Positions 42,254 through 52,184 are shown, counted from the stretch's first letter. The stretch is 64,000 nucleotides of DNA from Chitinophagaceae bacterium (GCA_022843585.1 JALHNJ010000012.1:62001-126000); one strand, 5' to 3'. The notes: generated by a model not told the origin, from the sequence alone. Translations and numbers: made by a program.

Positions 42254-44119
42254 TTATTGTTTGGTGATTTTAAAATTACTTATGTAGTATTTCTCCAGGT
42301 CGCTATCGCTGCTAATGTGTATGAACTTTAAAAAATTAAAAGAAGTTGTTGCCGGAATAGCTTTGGGAATTTCAACAACTTTATTCTCATCCATAAATAG
42401 TTCCAGCAGTTCTCCTTTTCGTTTTAATGTAATTTTTACAGTATTCAATTGTTTGTCGTTCGAAAATCCAGTGGCCTCAAAATAGGGTTTTACATTTGCA
42501 AAATAGCCGCCAGCAAATTTGCCTTCAATTGAAATTTCTCCGGGTCTGCCCCAATAACCGGCTTTTATTCTCAGCTTTACGGCAGGAGATACCATTTGGT
42601 CATAGGTTGACTTTGTTCCCAGATATAATTCCAATGCTTTTGCGCCCCAGGGAATATCTTTTGCTGCGGCAACATCAAATGATAATTCAAAATTTTGTGG
42701 TAAAGGATACTGTATGTTTTTAGGCGATGCATCCCGTCCCTGAAGTTCTAACCATTTATTAGTATTGCCTGCTAATTGTTTTACTTCTGCTTTTTTGCCA
42801 TTCCGTAAACTACCGTTCCAGTTAATAGCGGGTTTATCTATTGCATTGGTAGAAAAATCTTCAAAATAAAAAATGGATTTGTCAGCGGTGGCAGCTTTTG
42901 CTTTGCTGGAAGGTTCTTCTAGTACGATTGGCTCATTGGAGGAGGGTGAACGAAGTGGCTGATATGGACCTGTTGGTTTAGTGGCACCAAAGAAATAATT
43001 ATAAACGTAGGAAAAATTAAAATTATTGAGAATACTCTCCATCATGTGTACATTGAAAGCACTGTTTTTCATACCCAATGTCCAACGGATTACGATCCAT
43101 TGTGGTTGATCAGTTTTGCAACCTTCCCAGGCAGCTTTGCTTACTTTTTGAATCGGAAATTTGGTGACTCCTTCTTCGGTATCAAAAAAATCTCTATTGC
43201 CGGGCCTTGCATTTACAAAATCTATAAAACTAATTTGTCCATAGGGATAACGTAAGGTGGCAATTTCATTTAATTGGGTTCTATATTTTTCTTTCATTCG
43301 GGCAAGATTTTGTCTTGCCGTTGCCAGATTTTCTGCAGTATAGTTTCCAACTTTTTGCCAAACGGGTAATTGAAGTTCTGCTCGTTCAAAAAATTCACCA
43401 ATGGAAACATTTTCAAACGGGAGCTTTCCGTTTTTGGTCATTATCACAATATAGTGCGGATTGTCATTAATTATTTTAGGTGGAATGTAGAAACGGGTAT
43501 AAAGCTGAATATTCTTGTGGGTGCTAAACCCTAATAGATCGTAGTCTGACTGATGCGAACCAAAACCCATTTCTGCGCCACTATAATAATAGGGCATTAC
43601 AAAGTAGTATTGATCCGGGGAAGAAATAAATGATACAGGTGCGCTGATGTATTGTATTTGATTGGCCTCTATATACCAGTACTCTGCAAAATTATTTTGC
43701 GGAACGAATTTTCCGGCTGCATCTTTCTTTAAGAACATATATACCTTGGAATATGCGCCATACAAATGCGGAAGTGCTGTTAAATGCTGGCTTACAGCAT
43801 TCCCATAGCTTCCCATGGTACCACTGATTTTTGGCATCGCATTCTGGTAATAGCCAGCATCGCCGAGGCAACCTTTAGGCAAGTACGATTGCTGCATCCA
43901 TTCTACAAATTGCTGTGTATAACCTATTTGTTTGGTAGTATATGTTCTATTGCCAAGAGTTTTTCCTTTAGGGGCTGTTGTGTATTTATATGTTCTCATC
44001 CATCCAATATCAATGTCAGCAATGCTTTCCATTTTGAAGCCAACTCGATCCACATATACTGGTTGTGCAATCACATTTATACATCCTGTAAGAGCTAACA
44101 GAATAAGTATTTTTTTCAT
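42254..44119 (-). CDS. Exported, probable lipoprotein of unknown function with a jelly-roll-like C-terminus
   Basis: No family is recognised for the N-terminal 400 residues. The ATG at 44119 is preferred to the upstream in-frame ATG at 44140, because it gives a clean lipoprotein signal (KKILILLALTGC, lipobox LTGC). The C-terminal 200 residues (FYFEDFSTNAIDKPAINWNG, WLELQGRD, FELSFDVAAAKDI, GKFAGGYFANV) resemble a carbohydrate-binding or laminin-G-like beta-sandwich. Length is 621. It is one of the seven exported proteins in this block, ten bases downstream of the neighbouring gene's stop codon. Confidence 0.72.
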   Translation of the reverse strand: MKKILILLALTGCINVIAQPVYVDRVGFKMESIADIDIGWMRTYKYTTAPKGKTLGNRTYTTKQIGYTQQFVEWMQQSYLPKGCLGDAGYYQNAMPKISGTMGSYGNAVSQHLTALPHLYGAYSKVYMFLKKDAAGKFVPQNNFAEYWYIEANQIQYISAPVSFISSPDQYYFVMPYYYSGAEMGFGSHQSDYDLLGFSTHKNIQLYTRFYIPPKIINDNPHYIVIMTKNGKLPFENVSIGEFFERAELQLPVWQKVGNYTAENLATARQNLARMKEKYRTQLNEIATLRYPYGQISFIDFVNARPGNRDFFDTEEGVTKFPIQKVSKAAWEGCKTDQPQWIVIRWTLGMKNSAFNVHMMESILNNFNFSYVYNYFFGATKPTGPYQPLRSPSSNEPIVLEEPSSKAKAATADKSIFYFEDFSTNAIDKPAINWNGSLRNGKKAEVKQLAGNTNKWLELQGRDASPKNIQYPLPQNFELSFDVAAAKDIPWGAKALELYLGTKSTYDQMVSPAVKLRIKAGYWGRPGEISIEGKFAGGYFANVKPYFEATGFSNDKQLNTVKITLKRKGELLELFMDENKVVEIPKAIPATTSFNFLKFIHISSDSDLEKYYISNFKITKQ

Positions 44120-44129
44120 ACTGGGGAGT

Positions 44130-45137
44130 TTAAAATCCAATTTTGCCTTTTACTTTATTAAGTAATGATTTTTTTGGTTTAGTTGAATCTGTTTTTGACT
44201 GGGTATGATTTGCTGTTGGTTCCTCAACTTTAGTTGTAGGTGAGTTGCTTGTTTTATCTGGCGTAGTAGATGGCTTAACTACCGTATTATTTGTAGATGT
44301 AGTGGGTGTACTTGCCGTCATTTTTGTTTTATTAGCAGAAATTATATCACCTTTCAGCCAATCTTTTACAAAAGCTGTGACTACATCATTTACTTCTTTG
44401 CCAGCACGGTAAATAGCTTTCCATTTATTGCTTTTCTTTTCAAAGGCTGGGTTGACGAATTTTTTGATATTGTATTTGTCCGGTGCAGTTAATACCGCAT
44501 TGAAATCTACGGTGGCCGCTAATTGAAGATACTCCTGCAATCGTTGCTTTACTAAAACGGCTGGGTTAAGCGGATACTTTTTCTCCCAACTGGCTTTACC
44601 CGGAAATGGTTTCTTAGCGGCTTCCAGTATAGCATCTACTTTTTTTTGTGCCTCATCTAATTTTGCCTGTTGCTCTGCTACATATTTCGTATCAGTCTTA
44701 TAGTTATTGATGTTTTTTTGATACACAACTATATCGTCTTTCAATGAACCCAGGCTAGGGCCGTAATTTATTCGTGGCATTGCATTTTCCCGTTGTTTAT
44801 TGTAGGCAAGTACAAATTCTTCGCTATTTATATATTTCTTTATATACTCACATAGATCCTTTGCAGCAGCGGCTTTATCACCAGATATAATTGTTGAAAG
44901 CTTAAGTTTAGGAATATATGGCAATCGGAAGTTTGATTCCTGATCACCTACAATATTGGTATTATCATTATCATCCATTGGCCCGTATGAAAATCGGCCC
45001 ACGATATTGCTGATAATATTTCCTTGTACAAATTTTTGCTCCATACCAAGTCGCTCAATGATATCATCTACAACTTTGATGGCTGTTGCAGTAAGAGTAA
45101 GAAAGACAGCTGCAATAATTAGAGTTCTCTTTTTCAT
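44130..45137 (-). CDS. Exported coiled-coil protein of unknown function
   Basis: The 335-residue product begins MKKRTLIIAAVFLTLTATAI, a signal peptide or membrane anchor. The ATG at 45137 is chosen because the longer open frame upstream overlaps the preceding gene. The middle (DIVVYQKNINNYKTDTKYVA, QQAKLDEAQKKVDAILEAAKK) is predicted helical and coiled-coil-like. The end is Ser/Thr/Pro/Lys-rich (STPTTSTNNTVVKPSTTPD) and probably disordered. It follows the large TPR gene by 16 bases. Confidence 0.7.
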   Translation of the reverse strand: MKKRTLIIAAVFLTLTATAIKVVDDIIERLGMEQKFVQGNIISNIVGRFSYGPMDDNDNTNIVGDQESNFRLPYIPKLKLSTIISGDKAAAAKDLCEYIKKYINSEEFVLAYNKQRENAMPRINYGPSLGSLKDDIVVYQKNINNYKTDTKYVAEQQAKLDEAQKKVDAILEAAKKPFPGKASWEKKYPLNPAVLVKQRLQEYLQLAATVDFNAVLTAPDKYNIKKFVNPAFEKKSNKWKAIYRAGKEVNDVVTAFVKDWLKGDIISANKTKMTASTPTTSTNNTVVKPSTTPDKTSNSPTTKVEEPTANHTQSKTDSTKPKKSLLNKVKGKIGF

Positions 45138-45153
45138 ATAATAATTTTTTTTA

Positions 45154-47613
45154 TTAGTTGAATAATCCTTTTTGTGGGGTAAATGCTCCGGGTGATTGTA
45201 GCCCACCACTAATGGAAGGCTGGAGGCCATTTTGCTGTATATCTTTTAATAGAGCAGGCGTTGCTTCCATATCATCTATTGCTTTCATTATAGTATCGAA
45301 TTTTTCTTTCATTAGTTTTTTTTCATCCATAGCATCCATCTCCTTTATAATCTTTTCTATTTCTTTTTTGGATTGCTGTAGCTCTTCATACCTGTCCATT
45401 TTTTGTGTTTCCTGCCACATTTTTTCAATTTGTTTTTTTTGAAGCTCTTTCTTTCCGGCATTCGCTTCTTTTTGTTCAATTTCGGTTTCCAGTTTTTTTA
45501 TCTGCTCAATCACATTCTCATATGCTTCCAGCTCTTTTACACTTTTCATCATCCTTTCAAGTTGATCCTTCAAATTTTGTTTTGGTGTTTTTACATTTTT
45601 GCAATCTGCCGTCAGCATTTTGTTGAGTAAGTCTTTGGTTAGCTTACTTTTTCTTAGGTCAGGCAGTGGAACTAATTCGTCCAACGGAATATTGGGCAGT
45701 GGTGTAATATCCCAATCTTTTTCAATTTTAGTTAGCGGTGTTAACTCATCATCATCGTTGCTGATCCCACCGGGTGTAATACTACCGTTTGCTGTTTTAA
45801 TAAATGGAGCAATACCGGGCTGTGCGATACTATTACCTGCACCAAAGCTTATTGAAGCATTAGGAACAGGTTTGTCTGTTTTCTTAATGCCGTAATTATT
45901 TTTATTGAAATCTTTACCCGCCGCCACTAGTTGTTGCCACTCGGCACCAGCTGGAATACTTACTACAGCCGGACAACTGAAGTTGGGAATTTCGGGTGCG
46001 TCGAATTTTTTCGTTACCTCAAATGTTTTTGGGTTGCAGTGTTCACCTAAGGTTTCCATCGATTCTATAATTGAACCATAGGTGGCTGCTAAATGTGCCG
46101 TAAAACCTAAATCCTGGATCAGAATTATATTTTTTGTATTACCAGCTACATACCAGTTCCAGGTTACATAGGCATTGAGCCATTGTCTGTATTCTTCAGT
46201 TTTTTTGAGCAAATATTCTCTGAAGCGGCTATTTACTTTTTGCATGTATTCATTTTCAATAGCATCAAGATTTGCTTTGAATTGTTCACACCGGGTTCCT
46301 TTTCTATCATCTATCTGTTTATAAATTTTACTTATTTCTGCTTGCCGCTCCGAATTAAGCTTCTCTTTCCAAAACAGTAGTTCTTTTAACTCCTCCGCAT
46401 GTTCAAGACTCCATTTTGCCTGGTAGCTACCCAGCACACCTAAAACGATAACTGCTGGCTTACTCATAAAGCTTAGTCCTTTCATTGTTTCTGTTGCCAT
46501 TTCTTTTATGAAAGCATCTTCACCTTTATTAAACGTATTATCCAGGTCTTTGCTGAGTTCTTCGTTCATTGTTTCAATTTTTTCTGTGAGACCGGTTACC
46601 ATTTTTTCATAGGCTTTTTTGGTAGCATAGTCTTCATTATGGTTTTTTACATTATTGGATAAGGCAGGAGGGGGCGGCATCCAGTCTTTCGGGAAGTATT
46701 CGTAAATCGCAATACTCTTTTTAATTTTTTCAAAGTCAAGGCTGGTAGGTGAATAATTTTTGTCGTGGTTTTTCAGTAGTTGTTCTGAAAATGGATTTAA
46801 AGAATTTTCTAGAGCTTCGGTATAATTTTCGCCAGCTTTTACGGGGTCGCCTTTTAGTTCTTCCAGCAAGCCTCCGCATAATTTTGCTTCCGGATGTTTA
46901 GGGTTTACCCGGTAGGCTATATCGAAGTAGCGTTTAGCACTGTCGGTTTCACCAAGTCCCAGCCATGCTTGTCCAAGATTATTCAACACAGAACTATTGT
47001 AAGGAATTTCATGCTTTAGTTTTCTTAATAGCGGTACTGCTTGTTCAGGATAACCATACTGTGTAAGCAATGAGGCCATATTGTTTTGCCAGTTGAGATT
47101 CGCCGGATCAGCTTGCACGGCCTTAATGCTTAAGGCTAATGCTGCATAGGGATGTCCCTGCAAAAGAGCAAGTATCGAAGCATTGCCAATATCAATTGCT
47201 TTTGGCGTTTGGGCAACTATTTTTTTTACCAATGCCATTTGTGTTGCATCAGCTTTTGCCAGCATTTTATTGTACATGGCTGATGCATAGGTGCCAATTT
47301 CATTCTTTGTCAATGTTTTTTTAGACATGGATGCAATCTTTACCGGGTCTTTTTTAGGAACCAGTTGTTGGTTACTCGTAAACTCCGGATAGTCGGCAAC
47401 GGTGGCATTGTGTTCTTGTAAAGCAGGCATAACTCCCTCCATCATTTTTTTCATCTCTGCCTGCTCTTCTTTGCTCATGCCTTCGGCTTTCATGGCTTCT
47501 TCCAACATTTTATTCATGTCGGTTTGTGAGGGTTGTTTTTGCTTAGGCTTAGGTTGTGCTATTGCAGTAAAAAGACACAAGCAACTTAACAATGTAAAAA
47601 GTAGCCTTTTCAT
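45154..47613 (-). CDS. Large secreted TPR/coiled-coil protein
   Basis: The function is unknown. The protein has 819 residues: a signal peptide (KRLLFTLLSCLCLFTAIAQ), a Gln/Lys/Met-rich helical segment to about 65, and TPR repeats at about 150-270 (NSSVLNNLGQAWLGLGETDS, KRYFDIAYRVNPKHPEAKLC). A central domain with a Trp-containing stretch (YRQWLNAYVTWNWYVAG) follows. The C-terminal 150 residues are strongly charged coiled coil (KELQKKQIEKMWQETQKMDR). It is the first gene of the minus-strand block and diverges from the sensor kinase gene, with an operator-like site between them. Confidence 0.78.
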   Translation of the reverse strand: MKRLLFTLLSCLCLFTAIAQPKPKQKQPSQTDMNKMLEEAMKAEGMSKEEQAEMKKMMEGVMPALQEHNATVADYPEFTSNQQLVPKKDPVKIASMSKKTLTKNEIGTYASAMYNKMLAKADATQMALVKKIVAQTPKAIDIGNASILALLQGHPYAALALSIKAVQADPANLNWQNNMASLLTQYGYPEQAVPLLRKLKHEIPYNSSVLNNLGQAWLGLGETDSAKRYFDIAYRVNPKHPEAKLCGGLLEELKGDPVKAGENYTEALENSLNPFSEQLLKNHDKNYSPTSLDFEKIKKSIAIYEYFPKDWMPPPPALSNNVKNHNEDYATKKAYEKMVTGLTEKIETMNEELSKDLDNTFNKGEDAFIKEMATETMKGLSFMSKPAVIVLGVLGSYQAKWSLEHAEELKELLFWKEKLNSERQAEISKIYKQIDDRKGTRCEQFKANLDAIENEYMQKVNSRFREYLLKKTEEYRQWLNAYVTWNWYVAGNTKNIILIQDLGFTAHLAATYGSIIESMETLGEHCNPKTFEVTKKFDAPEIPNFSCPAVVSIPAGAEWQQLVAAGKDFNKNNYGIKKTDKPVPNASISFGAGNSIAQPGIAPFIKTANGSITPGGISNDDDELTPLTKIEKDWDITPLPNIPLDELVPLPDLRKSKLTKDLLNKMLTADCKNVKTPKQNLKDQLERMMKSVKELEAYENVIEQIKKLETEIEQKEANAGKKELQKKQIEKMWQETQKMDRYEELQQSKKEIEKIIKEMDAMDEKKLMKEKFDTIMKAIDDMEATPALLKDIQQNGLQPSISGGLQSPGAFTPQKGLFN

Positions 47614-47661
47614 AAATAGTAGTTGATGTTGTAAATATGAATTGAATCATCGTTACTTTCT

Positions 47662-47679
47662 ATCCCTTAAAAACAGGAT
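47662..47679. promoter_or_regulatory. Operator-like palindrome ATCCC-N8-AGGAT, site 2
   Basis: ATCCCTTAAAAACAGGAT matches the site at 38865-38882 in spacing and in its A-rich centre, with one base off perfect symmetry. It lies 49 bases before the large TPR gene and 100 bases before the sensor kinase gene, so it could control both directions. Confidence 0.5.
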
Positions 47680-47778
47680 ATTTTATCAAAATGGAAAAAA
47701 ATCATGGAAAAAGGGGAGCCGGTCTTTTAAAGTAGTTTGTTTATTTGTAAAGCCATGCTAATGATTTATCTTACTACA

Positions 47779-49725
47779 ATGAGAAAAGTAATTATCATAC
47801 TTATCACTATCAGTTATGGATTTACAGCAGGTGCACAACGTACTGGTCCGGCCGGAAAAGTGGATAGCTTGTTAAAAGTACTCTCAGTCTCGAAAGAGGA
47901 CACAAGTAAGGCAATGGTTCTTCTTACCCTGGCAAGCCTGTATGAAACTAATAACCAGGACTCGGCTGAATACTACCTCCAAAAAGGAAAAACCTTGTCA
48001 GAGGCATTAAAATTCGATAAGGGTATTTATTACTATTATCAACAAGGAACTGTTCTTTCTTATACTAAAGGGAATTATACAAAAGCACTGGAGGAGTCGA
48101 ATAAAGGACTAGAAATGGCCAGGAAACTGAAAGACAGTTCAAAGGTAATTACGATGCTGAATAATCTTGGTATTATAAGTGCTTACCTGGGAAATTATCA
48201 AGAGCAATTAGACTATGCACTAAAGGTTAAGGATGCAGTGGAATCCGTCAAAGATTCTTCGATGTTGTCCGGTGCTTATCATAATCTGGCTAACTGTTAT
48301 CATAACTTAGGTCAATATAAGAAGGCGGTAGAAGCAGCAGGTTATTCTGTATATGTAAATAGCCTTTTTAGTGAGAAAAGCATGTATATAAACCGGGCTT
48401 ATGCCACCCTGGCCCAAGCTTATGATGGTCTCCGTATGGGAGACAGTGCTTTACATTTTTATACTATTGCCATAAAGGAATCTGTTCGACTGAATGATAA
48501 ATATGCAGAGGGAACTATTTACGGCTACATGTGCAATTTATATGCCGTGATGAACCGTTTTGGTGATATGCTGAAAACTGCAGAAAAGTCATTGTCTTTG
48601 TCGAAAGAACTTCAAAGCAGGCAGATGATGGCCAGTTCGCTTTATAATACAGCATATGCCCAGTTTCTTAATAACAATAATAAAGAAGCTTATAAAAGTA
48701 TAAAGGAAGCATTATCCATTGCTATTGCTGACAGTTTGCGTGATGAACTTAAAAGTTGCTATACGGTGCTTTCTTATATTGCTGCCAGGGATGGAGACTA
48801 TATTACATCCATTTCTGCAAAGCAAAAGGCAGACTCTATTGCAGAAGCTTCTTTAAACGAAAAAGTATTAAAAAGTACAGCCGATCTTGAAAAAAAATAC
48901 GAGACAGAAAAAAAGGATAACCAGATAAAATTGCAGAAGGCTGAAATAAAGCGGAAGAGTACCTTGAACTATATCCTTTTAGGAGGAGCTGTTGCATTAT
49001 TGATGGTTTCCTTTTTATCATATAGAAACTACCGGCAAAAACAAAAATTACAGCAACAACGAATTTACGAACTGGAAACAGAAAAAAAGCTGGCTGCTAC
49101 AGAAGCAGTACTAAAAGGTGAAGAGCAGGAACGAACCCGTCTGGCAAAAGACCTGCATGATGGATTAGGAGGGATGTTGTCAGGCATTAAATACTCATTT
49201 CAGACTATGAAAGGAAACCTTATCATGACACCGGAAAACCAGCAGGCATTTGAACGAAGCATGGATATGCTGGACAGTTCCATCCAGGAGATGCGCCGGG
49301 TGGCACATAATATGATGCCGGAAGCATTGGTAAAATTTGGATTGGATACGGCATTGAAAGATTTTTGTAATGACATTAACCAGTCCGGCGCATTACAGAT
49401 TAACTATCAATCAATAGGATTAGAAAATGAGCAGGTTGAACAAACAGCAGCAATAACTATTTACAGGATAGTGCAGGAACTAATAAATAATACAATGAAA
49501 CATGCCGGAGCAAACACGGCCATTGTACAAGTGACTAAAGAAAATAATAATATTAATGTTACGGTGGAGGATGATGGGAAAGGATTTGATACTGCAATTC
49601 TGCAAAGAGCCCACGGAATTGGGTGGAGCAATATTCAAAGCAGGATTGAATATTTAAAAGGTACTTTAGATGTGCAATCCGAACCGGGAAAAGGAACATC
49701 AGTTCATATCGAACTAACTGCATAA
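47779..49725 (+). CDS. Sensor histidine kinase with TPR sensor region (HisKA_3 type)
   Basis: This membrane kinase passes phosphate to the response regulator encoded next. From the ATG at 47779 it has 648 residues: a signal peptide (RKVIIILITISYGFTAGAQ), TPR repeats to about 370 (KVITMLNNLGIISAYLGNYQ), and one membrane helix (LNYILLGGAVALLMVSFLSY). The phospho-acceptor His is in RTRLAKDLHDGLGGMLSG, and the ATPase domain contains QELINNTMKHAG, DDGKGFD and GIGWSNIQSRIE. In the E. coli NarX/DegS-like group such kinases pair with NarL-type regulators. The upstream ATG codons give no better signal peptide. Confidence 0.92.
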   Translation: MRKVIIILITISYGFTAGAQRTGPAGKVDSLLKVLSVSKEDTSKAMVLLTLASLYETNNQDSAEYYLQKGKTLSEALKFDKGIYYYYQQGTVLSYTKGNYTKALEESNKGLEMARKLKDSSKVITMLNNLGIISAYLGNYQEQLDYALKVKDAVESVKDSSMLSGAYHNLANCYHNLGQYKKAVEAAGYSVYVNSLFSEKSMYINRAYATLAQAYDGLRMGDSALHFYTIAIKESVRLNDKYAEGTIYGYMCNLYAVMNRFGDMLKTAEKSLSLSKELQSRQMMASSLYNTAYAQFLNNNNKEAYKSIKEALSIAIADSLRDELKSCYTVLSYIAARDGDYITSISAKQKADSIAEASLNEKVLKSTADLEKKYETEKKDNQIKLQKAEIKRKSTLNYILLGGAVALLMVSFLSYRNYRQKQKLQQQRIYELETEKKLAATEAVLKGEEQERTRLAKDLHDGLGGMLSGIKYSFQTMKGNLIMTPENQQAFERSMDMLDSSIQEMRRVAHNMMPEALVKFGLDTALKDFCNDINQSGALQINYQSIGLENEQVEQTAAITIYRIVQELINNTMKHAGANTAIVQVTKENNNINVTVEDDGKGFDTAILQRAHGIGWSNIQSRIEYLKGTLDVQSEPGKGTSVHIELTA

Positions 49726-50343
49726 ATGACAACCCAAGTTTTTATAGTTGATGACCACTACATGGTAATTGAAGGCATTCGATCATTGCTGCAACTGGAA
49801 AAAAGTATTGATTGGGTGGGTCATGCAACAAATGCAGCGTCTTGTCTTGCCTTTTTAAGGCAGCAACTGCCTGATGTGATTTTGATGGATATTAACCTGC
49901 CTGATAAAAGCGGTATTGACCTTTGCAAAGAGGTTAAGCAATTGCATCCATCTGTTTTTGTGGTGGGTCTCAGCACTTTTAATCAGCAAAGCTTCATTGC
50001 TAAAATGATGGAGAATGGTGCTTCTGGTTATGTACTCAAAAATGCAACCAAAGAAGAATTGCTGGAAGCAATTGAAGCGGCAGCAAAAGGGAAAACTTAC
50101 CTCAGTGACGAGGCTGCACAAACATTGCGAAAAAATACTGATGCAGATGTGCCGGTATTAACAAGGCGTGAAAAAGAAGTATTGATATTGATTGCAGAGG
50201 GGCTTACAAACAATGAAATAGCAGAAAAATTATTTATAAGCCCTGCAACTATTGATACGCATCGAAAAAACCTGCTCACCAAATTTGATGCAAAAAACAC
50301 TGCTTCATTAGTAAAAATGGCGATGCAGCTTCAGTTGATCTGA
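49726..50343 (+). CDS. NarL/LuxR-type response regulator
   Basis: This is a DNA-binding regulator of 205 residues. The receiver domain has the acidic pocket in IVDDHYMVIEG, the phospho-Asp in VILMDINLPDKSGID and the Lys in GYVLKNATKEEL. The C-terminal helix-turn-helix is LTRREKEVLILIAEGLTNNE followed by SPATIDTHRKNLLTKF. The start codon immediately follows the kinase stop codon, which indicates tight co-translation. The ATCCC-N8-GGGAT sites nearby are candidate targets. Its stop codon abuts the convergent namZ stop codon. Confidence 0.95.
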   Translation: MTTQVFIVDDHYMVIEGIRSLLQLEKSIDWVGHATNAASCLAFLRQQLPDVILMDINLPDKSGIDLCKEVKQLHPSVFVVGLSTFNQQSFIAKMMENGASGYVLKNATKEELLEAIEAAAKGKTYLSDEAAQTLRKNTDADVPVLTRREKEVLILIAEGLTNNEIAEKLFISPATIDTHRKNLLTKFDAKNTASLVKMAMQLQLI

Positions 50344-51594
50344 CTATTCAAAATCATCGTACAACAAATATTTTTTTCTGATTTTTTTAAATTCACTCAA
50401 TTTAGGTTCCCAGCTTTTTCGTATGCCTTCTTCATTGCCACCTGCAAGCAGGTATTCCCAAATGGCATTATCACCATACAATTTCATAAAAAATGATTGT
50501 TCCATATTTCCTGATTTAGGTGCCAGGAAAAATGTTTCCTTTTTTGGAAATTGTTTATAAGCTTCCAACAGCCATTTCATTTGTACTTTGTTATCCACTT
50601 TATCCAGTACTTGTTCTGGGGTGCCACTTAAATTCCAACCATAGCAAACCTGTCCGTATAGTTTTGAGCTTTTTGCCCCTGCTGTTGGATTCGGAGTAAA
50701 TGAATAAAGATTTTTTGGTAAAAGCGGATGACCAAACACCTGGAAGGGTTTATCAGTTCCCCGTCCTTCACTCAGTACAGTGCCCTCAAATAAACAAGTT
50801 GATGGATACAAATAAATTGACTGCATGTTGGGAAGATTGGGAGAGGGCTTAACGGGTAATACATATTTTGATTTATGGTCGTACCCTTTACATTTTATTA
50901 CCTGAAAATGAAAAGGAGTGTCAACAGAATTTTGTGCGGTTCTATAGTATGCAAATTTCGCATTGGCTTTTTCACTCAGCCAACCTTCTCCTGCAATCAT
51001 CATGGCATATTCGGCAATCGTCATTCCATATACAATAGGTACAGGCTGCATGCCAACAAAAGATTTATATTTTTTATCAAGCACCGGCCCGTCCACATAA
51101 AAACCATTAGGATTAGGTCTGTCCAATATCATTAATGGTTTACCCAATTCAAATGCAGCTTCCATAAATTCTTCCAAAGAAGAAATATAAGTATAGAAAC
51201 GAACACCCACATCTTGTATATCGAAAATGAGGAGATCTACTCCTTTCACATCTTCCGCAGTAGGTCGTTTTTTATTTCCGTATAATGACACTACTGGAAT
51301 GCCGGTTTTTTCATCGGTATAGTTGCCTATTTTTTCACCGGCATCGGCAGTTCCTCTAAAGCCATGCTCTGGACCAAATATTACTTTGATATCAACACCT
51401 AACTTTTTTAATGTATCAACGAGGTGTGTGTTGCCTACCATGGAGGTTTGATTGGCAAAAATGCCTACCGATCTGCCTTTTATTAATGGTAAATAAACAT
51501 CTATTCTATCTGCACCAGTTTGAATGGGGGTATTTTGTGCTGTTACATTGAATGCTACAAATAAAATGGGTAAGAGTGCTTTAAATAACTTCAT
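50344..51594 (-). CDS. namZ: DUF1343 protein, exo-beta-N-acetylmuramidase NamZ-like
   Basis: Members of this family release terminal N-acetylmuramic acid from peptidoglycan fragments in cell wall recycling. The 416-residue exported protein has a signal peptide (KLFKALLPILFVAFNVTAQ). The family blocks are GIFANQTSMVG, VIFGPEHGFRG, DLLIFDIQDVGVRFYTYI, ILDRPNPNG and YGMTIAEYA. It has no obvious operon partner, and the promoter lies in the 134-base spacer before the FKBP gene. Confidence 0.92.
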   Translation of the reverse strand: MKLFKALLPILFVAFNVTAQNTPIQTGADRIDVYLPLIKGRSVGIFANQTSMVGNTHLVDTLKKLGVDIKVIFGPEHGFRGTADAGEKIGNYTDEKTGIPVVSLYGNKKRPTAEDVKGVDLLIFDIQDVGVRFYTYISSLEEFMEAAFELGKPLMILDRPNPNGFYVDGPVLDKKYKSFVGMQPVPIVYGMTIAEYAMMIAGEGWLSEKANAKFAYYRTAQNSVDTPFHFQVIKCKGYDHKSKYVLPVKPSPNLPNMQSIYLYPSTCLFEGTVLSEGRGTDKPFQVFGHPLLPKNLYSFTPNPTAGAKSSKLYGQVCYGWNLSGTPEQVLDKVDNKVQMKWLLEAYKQFPKKETFFLAPKSGNMEQSFFMKLYGDNAIWEYLLAGGNEEGIRKSWEPKLSEFKKIRKKYLLYDDFE

Positions 51595-51728
51595 ACGAAT
51601 GATTTATTGAGGATTAAAGTACATAAAATATTAACTCAGACAGAGCTAAATATTTAAAGGGTTGCATTGGGCTTTTTGCCCTACCTTGCAAGCCATTTTT
51701 AAATTATTCAATTAATAAAAATAATACA

Positions 51729-52184
51729 ATGGCACAGGTAAAAAGTGGCGACACAATAAAAGTTCATTATCATGGAAAATTAACTAATGGCGAAACCTTT
51801 GATTCATCAGCGGGGCGGGAGCCACTGGAATTTGAAGTAGGCAGTGGTATGGTTATTCCGGGCTTTGATGAAGGGGTAACGGGTATGACAGTGGGTGAAA
51901 AGAAAACAGTGAATATTCCTTTTGCAGAGGCATACGGGCCTAAAAATCCTGAAATGGTAATTGAAATGCCGAAAGACCGTTTTCCAAAAGATATGGAAAT
52001 TGAAGTAGGATTGCCATTAGGCATGAGCGACCAGAATGGTCAGCAATTTCAAGTAACAATTGTTGAAATAAAAGATGAAGTAGTGATGCTGGATGCTAAT
52101 CACCCATTAGCAGGACAAGACCTGATATTTGATTTGGAATTGGTGGAGATCGTAGGTGGTACGCCGCTTATCATCATGCCATAA
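51729..52184 (+). CDS. FKBP-type peptidyl-prolyl isomerase, SlyD-like
   Basis: This isomerase and chaperone has 151 residues. The FKBP halves are KVHYHGKLTNGETFDSSAGR and GFDEGVTGMTVGEKKTVNIP with EAYGP, and an insert-in-flap domain at about 76-125 (EMPKDRFPKDMEIEVGLPL, FQVTIVEIKDEVVMLDANHP). Unlike E. coli SlyD it has no His/Cys-rich metal-binding tail. It is probably cytosolic because no signal peptide is present. The neighbouring pepT gene on the same strand lies 90 bases away. Confidence 0.95.
   Translation: MAQVKSGDTIKVHYHGKLTNGETFDSSAGREPLEFEVGSGMVIPGFDEGVTGMTVGEKKTVNIPFAEAYGPKNPEMVIEMPKDRFPKDMEIEVGLPLGMSDQNGQQFQVTIVEIKDEVVMLDANHPLAGQDLIFDLELVEIVGGTPLIIMP

Noticed and set aside
45138-45230. 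Longer start for the coiled-coil protein overlapping the large TPR gene
   Set aside because: The upstream part has no signal peptide and lies in the 3' end of the TPR gene in another frame; the ATG at 45137 gives a proper export signal.
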